A stretch of 60,182 nt of DNA from contig JANXWE010000119.1 in assembly GCA_025351325.1 (NCBI GenBank), positions 1 to 60,182 on the forward strand. Direction: 5' to 3'. Positions 1 through 8,156 of this stretch are shown here, one piece after another (position 1 is the stretch's first letter; each line of letters begins with the position of its first letter). This DNA comes from Fimbriiglobus sp. GTDB taxonomy: Bacteria > Planctomycetota > Planctomycetia > Gemmatales > Gemmataceae. A program made the position numbers and the translations under genes. The notes below the pieces were generated by a model. That model had not been told where the DNA came from. It worked only from the letters and a program-made list of their open reading frames with translations, and ran no database searches.

Positions 1-43
1 GTAATTTATACCAGCACCGGCGGGGGAGCAAGGGAAATAAGCA

Positions 44-107
44 CCGGCGAGCCGTGCTCTCCGGCCGTCAGGATTCACCCGGCTCCTCACGGAGCACGGC
101 TCGCCGG
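44..107. repeat. REP-like palindromic element next to the RAYT gene
   Basis: A perfect 16-bp inverted repeat, ccggcgagccgtgctc at 44-59 and its complement at 92-107, encloses a 32-base loop. Within the right half is a small hairpin, GCTCC-TCAC-GGAGC at 82-95. The right arm lies inside the 3' end of the transposase gene and codes for its last residues. A second element with the same outer arm and the same TCAC-loop hairpin occurs at 20782-20862. REP palindromes beside RAYT genes are a known association; that this is the cognate REP is inference. Confidence 0.65.
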
Positions 108-667
108 CTCGCGTCGTATTCATCCAAGGCTGGCTGCCAGTGCTCCGCCCACCAAGTCGCCAACGGATTCGGTTGTTTGCTCGCGACGTAGATCACGGCG
201 GAGCGCACTGCCGTGTCGTCTGGTAGCTTTCGTTTCGAGCCTTTCGCAGTCCAAAATGTACCATTCGTTGGCAAAGGCCGAAGTTTCATCACCGCACGCG
301 TCGCCCAACTTTTGAACGTCTCCAATATCTGTTGAGGATCGGGATCACCGGCGACACCGACGACGAGGTGGGTGTGATTGAACATCGAGCTGGCCGCTTC
401 CAAGTTCCACTTTCGGACGCGTGCCGTTTCGCGGAATTGGGCGATCACCGCTTGGGCATCAGCACGGCTCAGCGAAACCGGGTCGCCGCTCATTTGTCCT
501 CGAACCCAATGCTCCAACCCGGGGAGATCCTCATCGTATGGTGTCCCGGGAATGTTGTGATTGACTTGATTGCCGTCATCATCGCGGATGTTGCCCACAA
601 AGCCGCGTTGATCGCCCGGTAGCCAATTGCCGTAGCAAGTCCACGTCAACAACCAGTACCGATCCAT
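68..667 (-). CDS. REP-associated tyrosine transposase (RAYT/IS200-like, Y1 family)
   Basis: About 199 residues. The HUH motif is visible as HTH at residues 98-100, inside the hydrophobic strand MFNHTHLVVGV. It is followed by the helix around QQILETFKSWATRAV and a C-terminal segment with AVIYVASKQPNP, matching the usual YIxxNP region that follows the nicking tyrosine in RAYTs. These proteins process single-stranded REP hairpins rather than moving as ordinary insertion sequences. I start at ATG 667 because GGGG lies six bases upstream. An in-frame ATG at 685 overlaps the stop of the upstream gene and cannot be excluded. The gene ends inside a palindrome (44-107) that is a plausible substrate. 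Confidence 0.75.
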   Translation of the reverse strand: MDRYWLLTWTCYGNWLPGDQRGFVGNIRDDDGNQVNHNIPGTPYDEDLPGLEHWVRGQMSGDPVSLSRADAQAVIAQFRETARVRKWNLEAASSMFNHTHLVVGVAGDPDPQQILETFKSWATRAVMKLRPLPTNGTFWTAKGSKRKLPDDTAVRSAVIYVASKQPNPLATWWAEHWQPALDEYDASRRAVLREEPGES

Positions 668-681
668 GATTATCCCCGGCC

Positions 682-2955
682 TCATTTCTTCACTGGCCCC
701 AGAGACATCGTCACGGCGGCCTCCGCGAACAACTTCCGCACGTCGAAACCGCCGTCGGTGAACTTCTTCGTCAGGTCGGTGTGCGCCGTTGGGCCGTACG
801 CGCGGATCGGTTGTTGGGCCACGTGGTGGAACACTTGCACCGCGAAGGCCGCGTGGACTTCCGGGCTGTTCGCCAAATATTTCCCGAGTTCTACCGGCCC
901 CTTCAACGTGATTGCTTGACCGTCGCGTGCCAAATAAGAACCGGTGTCGTCGACCGCTTTCGTGTTGTCCTGAGTCCGGTAGCGGCCGATGGCGTCGAAC
1001 TTCTCCAGCGTGAACCCCAGCGGATTGATGATCCCATGGCAGGTCATGCAGTTCTGCGCTTTGGTTTGCAAGCTCACCCGTTCTCGCGTGTTCAAGCTTG
1101 GGTGCAAGTCGGCCAACAGCGGTGCCACCGCTTCGGGTGGTGGCCGCAGCGATAATCCGAGTACCCCGCGAGTCAGAAAGACCCCGCGATGAATCGGTGA
1201 ACTCTCGGCGGTGTAGGCGAAGTTTGCCAAAATGTACGGGTGCGTCAGGACACCGGAACGCTGGCCCGCGTCGAGCTTCACCGTGGTGAACTTGGCGTCC
1301 GCTGGCAGATCTGCGCCGTACAGTTTGGCCAGGCGACCGTTCAACGGGATCGCATCGGCCGTCAAGAGTCGCTTGAATTCAGCCGATTTCCTCCAGACGA
1401 TGTCACCGACGAACAGATCGAGCGAGGTTCGCAAATCGGATACCACTTGCGGATCGAAGCCCGCGAAGCGCTTGGTATCTTTACCGAGTTCCCCAGCTTG
1501 TTCGACGTTCAACCAGTGGTGGAAAAACTGGCGGACTTTCGGTTTGGCACGCGGGCTATCGAGCATTCGCGTCGCTTGGGCCAGGACTTGTTCACGTGTT
1601 TTCAATTTCCCTTGAGTCGCTGCGCCGTAGAGTTCCGCATCGGGGATCGAATCCCACAACCCGAACGACAACCGCGACGCCACGTCGAAGCCGTCCCCTT
1701 GGCCGCCGACTTCGCGGTACAAAAATAGAGGTGATTTCAACACGATCAGCACGACCCGTTTGATGGAAACATCGGTGCCGCGCGACGGTTCGAACTGCTT
1801 CTCGATGAGCTTCTTCTGGTCGTCCGAAAGCGGTCGGCGGAAGGCCCGCTCCGCGAACGTCTTGGCGAATTCCTTGAGTTTGGACAACCGATCCGGGGCC
1901 ACGTCGGTCGTCTTGGCCAAGTCGTTGATCTTCGCAGAAATGTAGGTAGCCGTTTCCAGTGCCGCGTCAGTTGTGGCCGCGTCCCATTCCTTCGACACAG
2001 CGGTGCCACGCTCCCAGCCGAGGCTACGATCGTCGGGTGGGAACGGCGTCCCGGGGGCGAATTGTTCCGGAAAGTTCACCGGACTGAGCACCCGGCTTGG
2101 GATCGTTTCGACCGCACTTCGTGGCGGCTTCCAGTTCAAACTGATGCTGGCGGGTAACACCGGCCGCTTGGGATTTTTCTTGGAATCATCCACGCCCTGC
2201 TTCGCTTTGCTGAAGTTCAAGCGGATCGGATAAGCCCGCCCGGCCACCAAGTAGACGCTGTACACATATTCGGACTGCATGCCCGATTTCACGGTCGCGT
2301 CGATGGCCGGTTTTTCCAAGTCGTTGATCCAAAACTGCATGGCCTGTTCGGTGCGGATCACGAAGTCGTAGCTACCCGTTTCCTCCGGCAAAATGCTACC
2401 GTTCCACGAGATCGCGAACTGATGCGGGTCGGGGAACTTGCCCGTCTCGGGTGTCTCTTTTCCGAAGTCGAATACCACCTCAGCATCCAACCGTTCGATC
2501 ACCCGTTCATTTTTGTTGTGATCCCGGCCTTTGAAATACTCACCGTTCAGGCCCCGTTTGTCGCCCCAGTTGGCGTTCCAGCGGAACTGATTCACGATGT
2601 CGGCGATGCTGTTGCGGTACTGCGGCACCGTCAACCGAGCCAGTTCCACACGCGCCGGCCGATTGCGATCCCGGGCGACCGGGGAATAAAACGCATCGTG
2701 CAAGTACGCCGAGATTTTCTCCGCTTCCGCCTGCGAGACACTTCCGGGATCGTCTTCGGGCATCGTTTCGGCGACGTATTTGGACAACTGAAGAACCGAG
2801 CGATCCCCTTCGAGGCTCCGCTTGTATTTTTTGGTTCCTTCGCCCTTGCCCCCATGGCATGATGCGCATTTGGAAGCGTACAATTCCGCCCCAGTTGGCT
2901 CGGCAGCCAGCAATGGAGACGAATATAGGACGAAGGCGAACAGCGACAATCGCAT
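682..2955 (-). CDS. Planctomycete cytochrome c with DUF1587/DUF1592/DUF1588/DUF1585-type domains
   Basis: About 757 residues from ATG 2955, chosen because it begins a clean signal peptide (RLSLFAFVLYSSPLLAA); the frame stays open to 3015. A cytochrome c haem site CASCH follows at residues 30-34. Then come the PSD-type region with RLTVPQYRNSI, a central beta-rich PA14-like segment (FAISWNGSILPEETGSYDF), the RRPLSDDQ segment, and a second CMTCH site in the NPLGFTLEKFDAIGRYR motif typical of DUF1588. Such proteins are periplasmic, of unproven function, and usually sit beside DUF1552 or DUF1501 partners; none adjoins this one. Its stop touches the transposase gene. Confidence 0.85.
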   Translation of the reverse strand: MRLSLFAFVLYSSPLLAAEPTGAELYASKCASCHGGKGEGTKKYKRSLEGDRSVLQLSKYVAETMPEDDPGSVSQAEAEKISAYLHDAFYSPVARDRNRPARVELARLTVPQYRNSIADIVNQFRWNANWGDKRGLNGEYFKGRDHNKNERVIERLDAEVVFDFGKETPETGKFPDPHQFAISWNGSILPEETGSYDFVIRTEQAMQFWINDLEKPAIDATVKSGMQSEYVYSVYLVAGRAYPIRLNFSKAKQGVDDSKKNPKRPVLPASISLNWKPPRSAVETIPSRVLSPVNFPEQFAPGTPFPPDDRSLGWERGTAVSKEWDAATTDAALETATYISAKINDLAKTTDVAPDRLSKLKEFAKTFAERAFRRPLSDDQKKLIEKQFEPSRGTDVSIKRVVLIVLKSPLFLYREVGGQGDGFDVASRLSFGLWDSIPDAELYGAATQGKLKTREQVLAQATRMLDSPRAKPKVRQFFHHWLNVEQAGELGKDTKRFAGFDPQVVSDLRTSLDLFVGDIVWRKSAEFKRLLTADAIPLNGRLAKLYGADLPADAKFTTVKLDAGQRSGVLTHPYILANFAYTAESSPIHRGVFLTRGVLGLSLRPPPEAVAPLLADLHPSLNTRERVSLQTKAQNCMTCHGIINPLGFTLEKFDAIGRYRTQDNTKAVDDTGSYLARDGQAITLKGPVELGKYLANSPEVHAAFAVQVFHHVAQQPIRAYGPTAHTDLTKKFTDGGFDVRKLFAEAAVTMSLGPVKK

Positions 2956-3086
2956 AGCTTGGAACCGAAAGGCGTTGGGGTGAGACTCATTATTTTTGCA
3001 CCGGTACCAGCACAAGTCAAGGCGTCAGGCACGTTGGCTGTTTTTCTCAGTATTCGACGATTTGGACAAATTTCCATCAAAAGAAT

Positions 3087-3115
3087 TTGACAGCCCGCGC
3101 ATCCCGGCTTATAAC
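3087..3115 (+). promoter_or_regulatory. Sigma70-like promoter for the TIM-barrel gene
   Basis: TTGACA at 3087-3092 and TATAAC at 3110-3115 are separated by 17 bases, close to consensus. The predicted start of transcription is about 30 bases before ATG 3154. The block tttgacagcccg plus gcttataa recurs at 20895-20922. Confidence 0.7.
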
Positions 3116-3153
3116 CAATACTGTACACAAATTTACTAATCTCGAGATCACCG

Positions 3154-4020
3154 ATGTTCCTCGGTTACAACACCAATGGCTTCGCCCACCATCGCCTCGA
3201 AGATGCCGTCGGCATCCTCGCGGCCCAGGGCTACTGTGGCGTTGCGCTCACGCCCGACGTCCATCACTTGAATCCGTTCGAGCCGGACTACCCCAGTCAG
3301 GTCGCGGAATTCGCCGAACTGCTTGCGGAACGAGAGATGCGCTGCGTGATCGAAACGGGTGCCCGTTTTCTGCTGAATGCCCACTTCAAGCATCAACCGA
3401 CGCTCATTTCCAAAATGCCCGAAGACCGCGAGTACCGCTTCGAATTCCTCAGCCAAGATTGCGTGACGCTCGCCAAAGCACTGAACGCCGACTGCGTGAG
3501 CTTTTGGAGCGGCACGCCAACCGATGACGCGGCCCCGAGTACCATTTTGGATCGTTTAGTCGATCAGTGCATTCGCCTGGCCGATTTTGCGGCCGAGCGG
3601 GGTGTGAAACTCGCGTTTGAACCCGAACCGGGAATGTTCATCGACACGATGGAGAAGTTCGCGGAGCTACACGGCCGCGTCAACCGGCCGAATTTCGGCC
3701 TGACGATCGACGTCGGCCACTTGGTCTGCCAGGGGGAACTGCCCGTCTCGGAGCATTTGGTGAAGTGGAAGGACTGGCTCTGGAATGTCCACATCGAAGA
3801 CATGAAGCCGGGGGTCCATGATCACCTGCTGTTCGGCGAGGGAAGCGTGGATTTCACCGACGTGTTTGCCGGGCTGAAGAGTGCGGGGTACAACCGAGGC
3901 GTCTATGTCGAATTGAGTCGTCACAGTCACAATGCCGTGGCCACGGCCCGGCAATCGATGGAGTTTTTGAAGGAATGGGTCGATTCTGTCGATTCTTCGG
4001 ACAGTCCGACGGTTCGGTGA
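3154..4020 (+). CDS. Sugar phosphate isomerase/epimerase-like TIM-barrel protein
   Basis: 288 residues, the usual size for the xylose isomerase-like/AP endonuclease 2 fold. Expected metal-site elements appear in order: FEPEPG near residue 152, IDVGH near 188, HIED near 213, and a final VELSRHSHNA near 252. The substrate cannot be told from sequence. EboC-like proteins belong to this fold, but no ebo genes adjoin, so I leave it unnamed. It is transcribed divergently from the cytochrome gene from a near-consensus promoter. A hairpin at 4048-4068 follows the stop. Confidence 0.8.
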   Translation: MFLGYNTNGFAHHRLEDAVGILAAQGYCGVALTPDVHHLNPFEPDYPSQVAEFAELLAEREMRCVIETGARFLLNAHFKHQPTLISKMPEDREYRFEFLSQDCVTLAKALNADCVSFWSGTPTDDAAPSTILDRLVDQCIRLADFAAERGVKLAFEPEPGMFIDTMEKFAELHGRVNRPNFGLTIDVGHLVCQGELPVSEHLVKWKDWLWNVHIEDMKPGVHDHLLFGEGSVDFTDVFAGLKSAGYNRGVYVELSRHSHNAVATARQSMEFLKEWVDSVDSSDSPTVR

Positions 4021-4047
4021 GTCCGGAGATCTTGGTGGAGGATCGAC

Positions 4048-4068
4048 CAACTTCCGTGAGGAAAGTTG
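4048..4068 (+). terminator. Weak hairpin after the TIM-barrel gene
   Basis: caactt and aagttg arms with an inner cc-gtga-gg stem form a hairpin 28 bases after the stop, with one bulged base and no T-tract. It may slow or end transcription; evidence is weak. Confidence 0.3.
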
Positions 4069-4229
4069 CACTCCGCGCAGTATCGTTGTAAACTTGTGGA
4101 TGTTGCATCGTGCGGATTCTCGGGTTGTGTCGTATTCCCGGAAACGCGCGACGTTAACTTTTTGAATCATCCGGATTACTTAAACAGCGGTTTCGCACTC
4201 GAACAAGTGGCGAACCCAAAGAGGCAACC

Positions 4230-4985
4230 ATGGCGCTCGCACTCAACATCGGCAAGTGCAGCCTGCTGGGCAACTACCGCGAAAACAACGAAGACTCGAT
4301 CGAAGTGAAGCAATTCCCGGACATCACCGTGTCGGTGGTGGCCGACGGGATGGGCGGGCAAGCGGCCGGGGAGATCGCCAGTAAAAAAGCGATCGACATC
4401 ATCCCGCGCGAACTCCGCAAGCACCTCGCCTCGCACTTGAACGGCGACGGCGTGAAGGGGGTCATCAAGCGGTCCATCGTCCAGGCCAACGAAGAAATCA
4501 TGTCCATGGGGGCGCTCGACAAGGACATGCGCAACATGGGCACCACGGTGGTGATGACCCTGTGGCGGAAATCGGGCGAGATGTTCGTGACCGGCGTCGG
4601 CGACAGTCGGGTCTACTTGGTCCGCAACCATAAAATCGAACAGCTCACGGTCGATCATTCGCTGGCTCAAGCCCTCGTGGAAGCGAACACGATCTCGGCC
4701 GCGGAAGCCAAGGATCACCGCTTCAAGAACGTGCTGTGGAAGTACCTCGGGAGCAAAGAAGTCGGCGAAGGCCCGGATGTGCTCGCCGTGACACTCCAAG
4801 CCGGCGACCGCTTCCTGCTCTGCTCCGACGGACTGACCGGCGTCGTCAACGACGAAAAACTGCTCGAATACGTCGACGGCCAGACCGACATGCAAGTGTG
4901 TGCGGAAGGCTTGGGCCAACTGGCCCTCGACAGCGGTTCCCGCGACAACGTGTCGTGCGTGATGATGGAAGTGATCGAAGCGTAA
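4230..4985 (+). CDS. PP2C-family protein Ser/Thr phosphatase
   Basis: 251 residues, a full bacterial PP2C of the Stp/PrpC type. Motifs: RENNEDS at residues 17-23, VADGMGG with metal-binding Asp39, GDSRVYLV, DHSLAQALVEAN, the SDGLTG metal site, and DNVSCV near the C terminus. It removes phosphate from Ser/Thr using Mn or Mg and probably acts in the cytoplasm. A membrane Ser/Thr kinase gene converges on it from the other side of a repeat, so the two may oppose each other; that pairing is inference. The start ATG 4230 follows AAAGAGG. Confidence 0.9.
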   Translation: MALALNIGKCSLLGNYRENNEDSIEVKQFPDITVSVVADGMGGQAAGEIASKKAIDIIPRELRKHLASHLNGDGVKGVIKRSIVQANEEIMSMGALDKDMRNMGTTVVMTLWRKSGEMFVTGVGDSRVYLVRNHKIEQLTVDHSLAQALVEANTISAAEAKDHRFKNVLWKYLGSKEVGEGPDVLAVTLQAGDRFLLCSDGLTGVVNDEKLLEYVDGQTDMQVCAEGLGQLALDSGSRDNVSCVMMEVIEA

Positions 4986-4990
4986 ACAAA

Positions 4991-5192
4991 TCAGGAATAT
5001 TGAACCGCGGAGACGCGGAGGATACAAAAAAGAATTGGGATGAAACCGTTGATAGGCATCGACTGATTCATTTCCCTGCTTTTGTATCCTCCGCGTTTCT
5101 CTGCGTCTCCGCGGTTAAATTCTTAATTCGGTTTTCATCGCCCTGCTTTTTTATCCTCCGCGCCTCTGCGTCTCCGCGGTCAAAATTCCTGA
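4991..5192. repeat. Intergenic GCGGAGACGCGGAGG-type inverted repeat
   Basis: The left end (tcaggaatattgaaccgcgg, from 4991) is mirrored with few mismatches at the right end (ccgcggtcaaaattcctga, to 5192). Copies of ccgcggagacgc stand at 5005-5016 and, inverted, near 5101-5114 and 5166-5179, with tatcctccgcg at 5085 and 5152. The repeat fills the gap between the convergent phosphatase and kinase genes. It provides the kinase stop codon and can fold into a long hairpin that may end transcription both ways. The same family recurs at 55797-55970. Confidence 0.75.
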
Positions 5193-7342
5193 TTCAGTTT
5201 CAGTTGAGCAAGTGCAGCCAGGTCGGCCCGGATTCGCCATTCAATGACGTACGCCAACCCCACGCCTGCCAGTCCAGCAATTCCCATGGCCGCAACCGCA
5301 TAAAGTGACAGTGTCGCTTGGGAAGCCAGGAGCGTCACCGCGAGCAGGGGCACCGCAGCGGCCGCGGCCCGGTAGCGGCCCAACTCGCGTTCGACTCGTT
5401 TGAGGGCGGGGCCATCGGTCGGGGCCGGGCCGTCCGGGCCTAAAAGTGACGGGTAGAAGACGCGGACGGCTAAAAAGTTGACCAAAAAGTACGGATAGGC
5501 GGCTGCGACCAACCCGCAGACGGCGAGCGACAGCAAAAAGTGGGCGTAGGTTCCGAAGCCCCCCGGTGGAGGCCCCGCCGCCATGCGGAGGACGATCGGC
5601 CAGATGATCCCGGCGAACAGCCAAAATGCGACGCAAACGCCGGAGGTCGTTTCCCCCAACCGCAGCGTTCGCATTCGCAAGCGGGCCAGTTCAGCCGGAG
5701 TAACAGATTCCCCCCGACGCCTGCGCCGCAACCCACGGACAACCGGTCGCATGATGATCGCGATGACGAGCATGGCCACGGGAAAAAAGACCCCGTTCAC
5801 GACCGGCACAATGAACTGGAACGGCGCGTCGGCGTTCTGCCAACGGACGACGATTTCGGAATAGTTGTAGACGATGTTGAACAGGGACGCCAACGAGTTC
5901 ACGGCGAGCGCCGGTGGGTAAATCGCCAGCAGCGGGTGCCGTCGCACGATGTCGCGCCAGCCGCCGGGGGCGGGTCGAACCAAGGCGCGGGTTTCCGGTA
6001 GGAGGCAGAGTTCCAACTCGGCCGCCATCTCCCCGGCGGTGGCGGGTCGGTTGGCCCGATCCGGGGCCAAACAGCGGAGCAGCACGGCCTTCAAACCGGG
6101 CACATCGCCATCGGGGCATTCGGTGTCGGCATCGGACGTCGGTCGTACGCCCGTCGATAACTCCCAGAGAGTGACCGCCAAGCTGTAGACGTCGGCCCGC
6201 CCGTCGAGACTGTCCGGCTGACGCGGATGATCGGGGTCGAACGCCTCTAAATGCTCAGGGGCCATGTACGCCAAACTTCCACCGAACAAGGCGACCGGCC
6301 CGGCCTCGTCGAGCTTGGCACAACTGCCGATGTTGAAGTCGGCCAAGAGGGGTTCACCTTCGGCCGTCAGCAGTACATTGGCCGGTTTCACATCGCGGTG
6401 CAAGACCCCGCGGCGATGGGCGTAATCGAGCGCCCAGGCCAACTTCGCGCCGATGGCACAGACGGTGGCCGGCCAAGTTTGCTCGGCCCAGTGGCGTCGG
6501 CCCGCGGTGTCGGTGGGATGTTCGCCCCGTCGTTCCAAAGAGGCATCCACCGCTTCCAGCAAGGTGCGACCCGATCGTTGAACGGAAGGAACGGCCCGTG
6601 CCCGCTGGACAACATCCAACAAGGTTCCACCGGCCAAGTACGGCATGTAAACCAGCAGAACTCCGCGAGCGGGAAGCGCCCGCTGGTCGTACACCCGGAC
6701 AATGTTGGTGTGATCGAGCCGGGCCAGTGTTTGGGCTTCGGCACCACGCAGCGCTGAGACCTTCAGTGCTACCAATCGCTGCATCGACGTTTGCCGGGCG
6801 AGGAATACCTTGGCGAACTGGCCTTCGCCGACCAGGGCGAGCAGGTCGAACTCGTCCAGCCGGATGCCGGGGACAAATTCGGACAAATCTTGTGCGGTGT
6901 ATGCCGACGTCGGTGACGAGATTCCAAGTAAGCAGGCGAGTTCGGGCGCCCGCCGGGGGAAACGCAGGAAGTAATCGGTGGAGTCGGCAAGATAGCCGGC
7001 CTGCTGACGGAGCTGGAAGTCTTCATACAGCAGAGCACACGGTGGGCCGCCACCCGTGTCCAACTCCGGATACGCCTGAACGTAGTCTTCGATCCTCCAA
7101 GGGATCGCCCGTCGGAGCCGGCAGTCGATGTCGAATTTGACGATCTCAATCAGAACCATCTGCCGGACTTCCGACGGCCCCGGCGGGAGGTAATGGGCCG
7201 CAACGGGTGGTTCCGATGAATGGTCCCAAGCCCCGGCGAACGCTTCCAAATGCTCGGCGACCTGAGCCCAAGCCTGGGCCTTGGAGTCGGTCGGCGGCGG
7301 ACTGGTGGGTGTTCGCATGACGGGCCGGGGGTTCGTCGACAC
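5180..7342 (-). CDS. Membrane-anchored Ser/Thr protein kinase
   Basis: 720 residues if translation starts at GTG 7342, 712 from ATG 7318; neither has a clear ribosome site. An N-terminal helical region (1-155) precedes the kinase domain: glycine loop GEGQFAKV 172-179, Lys194 in ALK, HRDVKPAN 315-322, DFN in place of DFG at 335-337, and MAPE at 360-363. Several hydrophobic helices follow from about 475 to 710 with no recognisable sensor domain. It is divergent from an ECF sigma gene, an arrangement common in planctomycetes, where the kinase is thought to control the sigma factor. The last codons and stop (NQEF-stop) lie inside the flanking repeat. Confidence 0.9.
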   Translation of the reverse strand: MSTNPRPVMRTPTSPPPTDSKAQAWAQVAEHLEAFAGAWDHSSEPPVAAHYLPPGPSEVRQMVLIEIVKFDIDCRLRRAIPWRIEDYVQAYPELDTGGGPPCALLYEDFQLRQQAGYLADSTDYFLRFPRRAPELACLLGISSPTSAYTAQDLSEFVPGIRLDEFDLLALVGEGQFAKVFLARQTSMQRLVALKVSALRGAEAQTLARLDHTNIVRVYDQRALPARGVLLVYMPYLAGGTLLDVVQRARAVPSVQRSGRTLLEAVDASLERRGEHPTDTAGRRHWAEQTWPATVCAIGAKLAWALDYAHRRGVLHRDVKPANVLLTAEGEPLLADFNIGSCAKLDEAGPVALFGGSLAYMAPEHLEAFDPDHPRQPDSLDGRADVYSLAVTLWELSTGVRPTSDADTECPDGDVPGLKAVLLRCLAPDRANRPATAGEMAAELELCLLPETRALVRPAPGGWRDIVRRHPLLAIYPPALAVNSLASLFNIVYNYSEIVVRWQNADAPFQFIVPVVNGVFFPVAMLVIAIIMRPVVRGLRRRRRGESVTPAELARLRMRTLRLGETTSGVCVAFWLFAGIIWPIVLRMAAGPPPGGFGTYAHFLLSLAVCGLVAAAYPYFLVNFLAVRVFYPSLLGPDGPAPTDGPALKRVERELGRYRAAAAAVPLLAVTLLASQATLSLYAVAAMGIAGLAGVGLAYVIEWRIRADLAALAQLKLNQEF

Positions 7343-7401
7343 GATGAATCAATCCGGTTATGATACGAATCTTGAGTACTTGGAACTTGAAAGGATTCCC
7401 G

Positions 7402-8013
7402 ATGAGCCACCCGGACACCGTGACCCCGGCTGATGTTTTAGCCGACCAACTCCGGCGGGGTCAGCATGGATCGCTCGCCGCCTACTTGGAACTGCGGCGG
7501 CCGGCACTGCTGGGCTACATTGAACAGCGACTCGGGGCCGCCTTGCGCAGCAAAGTGGAGCCGGAAGACCTCTACCAAGAATTGGCCGTCAAGGCGTTGC
7601 GCGAACTGCCTCAAACCGACCTTTCGAGCCGAGATCCGTTCGGTTGGCTCTGCTTTTTATCGGAGCAATGCATCGTCGATTGGCACCGGCACTTCGCCGC
7701 CAAGAAACGAGCCAGCGGACGGGAAATCTCCGGGAACATCCACGTCGGTGAAGGGAGCCAAGACTTCATCGCGATGCTGGCCGCCAGTCTGACTTCGCCA
7801 ACGCAAGCCTCGGTTCGGGGCGAACGCCAACGGCGGCTGAATGAAGCCCTGGCCACGTTCCCAGACGACCAGCGTGAAGCTTTGAAATTGCGCTACGTCG
7901 ACGGCCTCCCGACCAAGGACGTGGCCGCCCGCATGGGAAAAACCGACGTGGCCACCCGCGTGCTGTTATCCCGCCTCATCCAGCGCCTCCAAGAGATGCT
8001 CGGCGGGGGGTGA
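7402..8013 (+). CDS. ECF-type RNA polymerase sigma factor
   Basis: 203 residues. Region 2 includes LRSKVEPEDLYQELAVKALRELP and the DPFGWLCFLSEQCIVDWHRH helix. Region 4 is the LATFPDDQREALKLRYVDGLPTKDVAARMG segment, a helix-turn-helix for -35 recognition. I start at ATG 7402 because AAAGGA sits seven bases before it, although the frame is open from 7360. No anti-sigma gene adjoins; the divergent kinase is the likely regulator. The exported Cys-rich gene starting 143 bases downstream and its duplicate, which share a conserved leader, are candidate targets (inference). Confidence 0.88.
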   Translation: MSHPDTVTPADVLADQLRRGQHGSLAAYLELRRPALLGYIEQRLGAALRSKVEPEDLYQELAVKALRELPQTDLSSRDPFGWLCFLSEQCIVDWHRHFAAKKRASGREISGNIHVGEGSQDFIAMLAASLTSPTQASVRGERQRRLNEALATFPDDQREALKLRYVDGLPTKDVAARMGKTDVATRVLLSRLIQRLQEMLGGG

Positions 8014-8071
8014 GGTCTGATCTGCGAACGGCCGCTCTAGCCAAGTTGGCCGGGCGAAACCCACTCCCTTA

Positions 8072-8156
8072 AAAGATTCCCGTAACACAGTTTCGGGGTT
8101 TCCGCTCATCTCGGTAGACCAGACATTTTGTCGGGTCACCTTGTGGAGGGAGTCCG
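8072..8156 (+). promoter_or_regulatory. Conserved leader of the Cys/Tyr-rich gene, copy 1
   Basis: This leader matches 8930-9015 upstream of the second copy, with shared blocks such as gtaacac, ccgctcatctcggtagacc and a gtggagggagtccgatgcg ribosome site. No sigma70 boxes are visible. Conservation through duplication, and position behind an ECF sigma gene, make it a candidate promoter for that sigma factor. Confidence 0.4.

Noticed and set aside
3154-4020. Naming the TIM-barrel protein EboC
   Set aside because: Fold agrees but no other ebo genes lie nearby and no EboC-specific residues are known to me.
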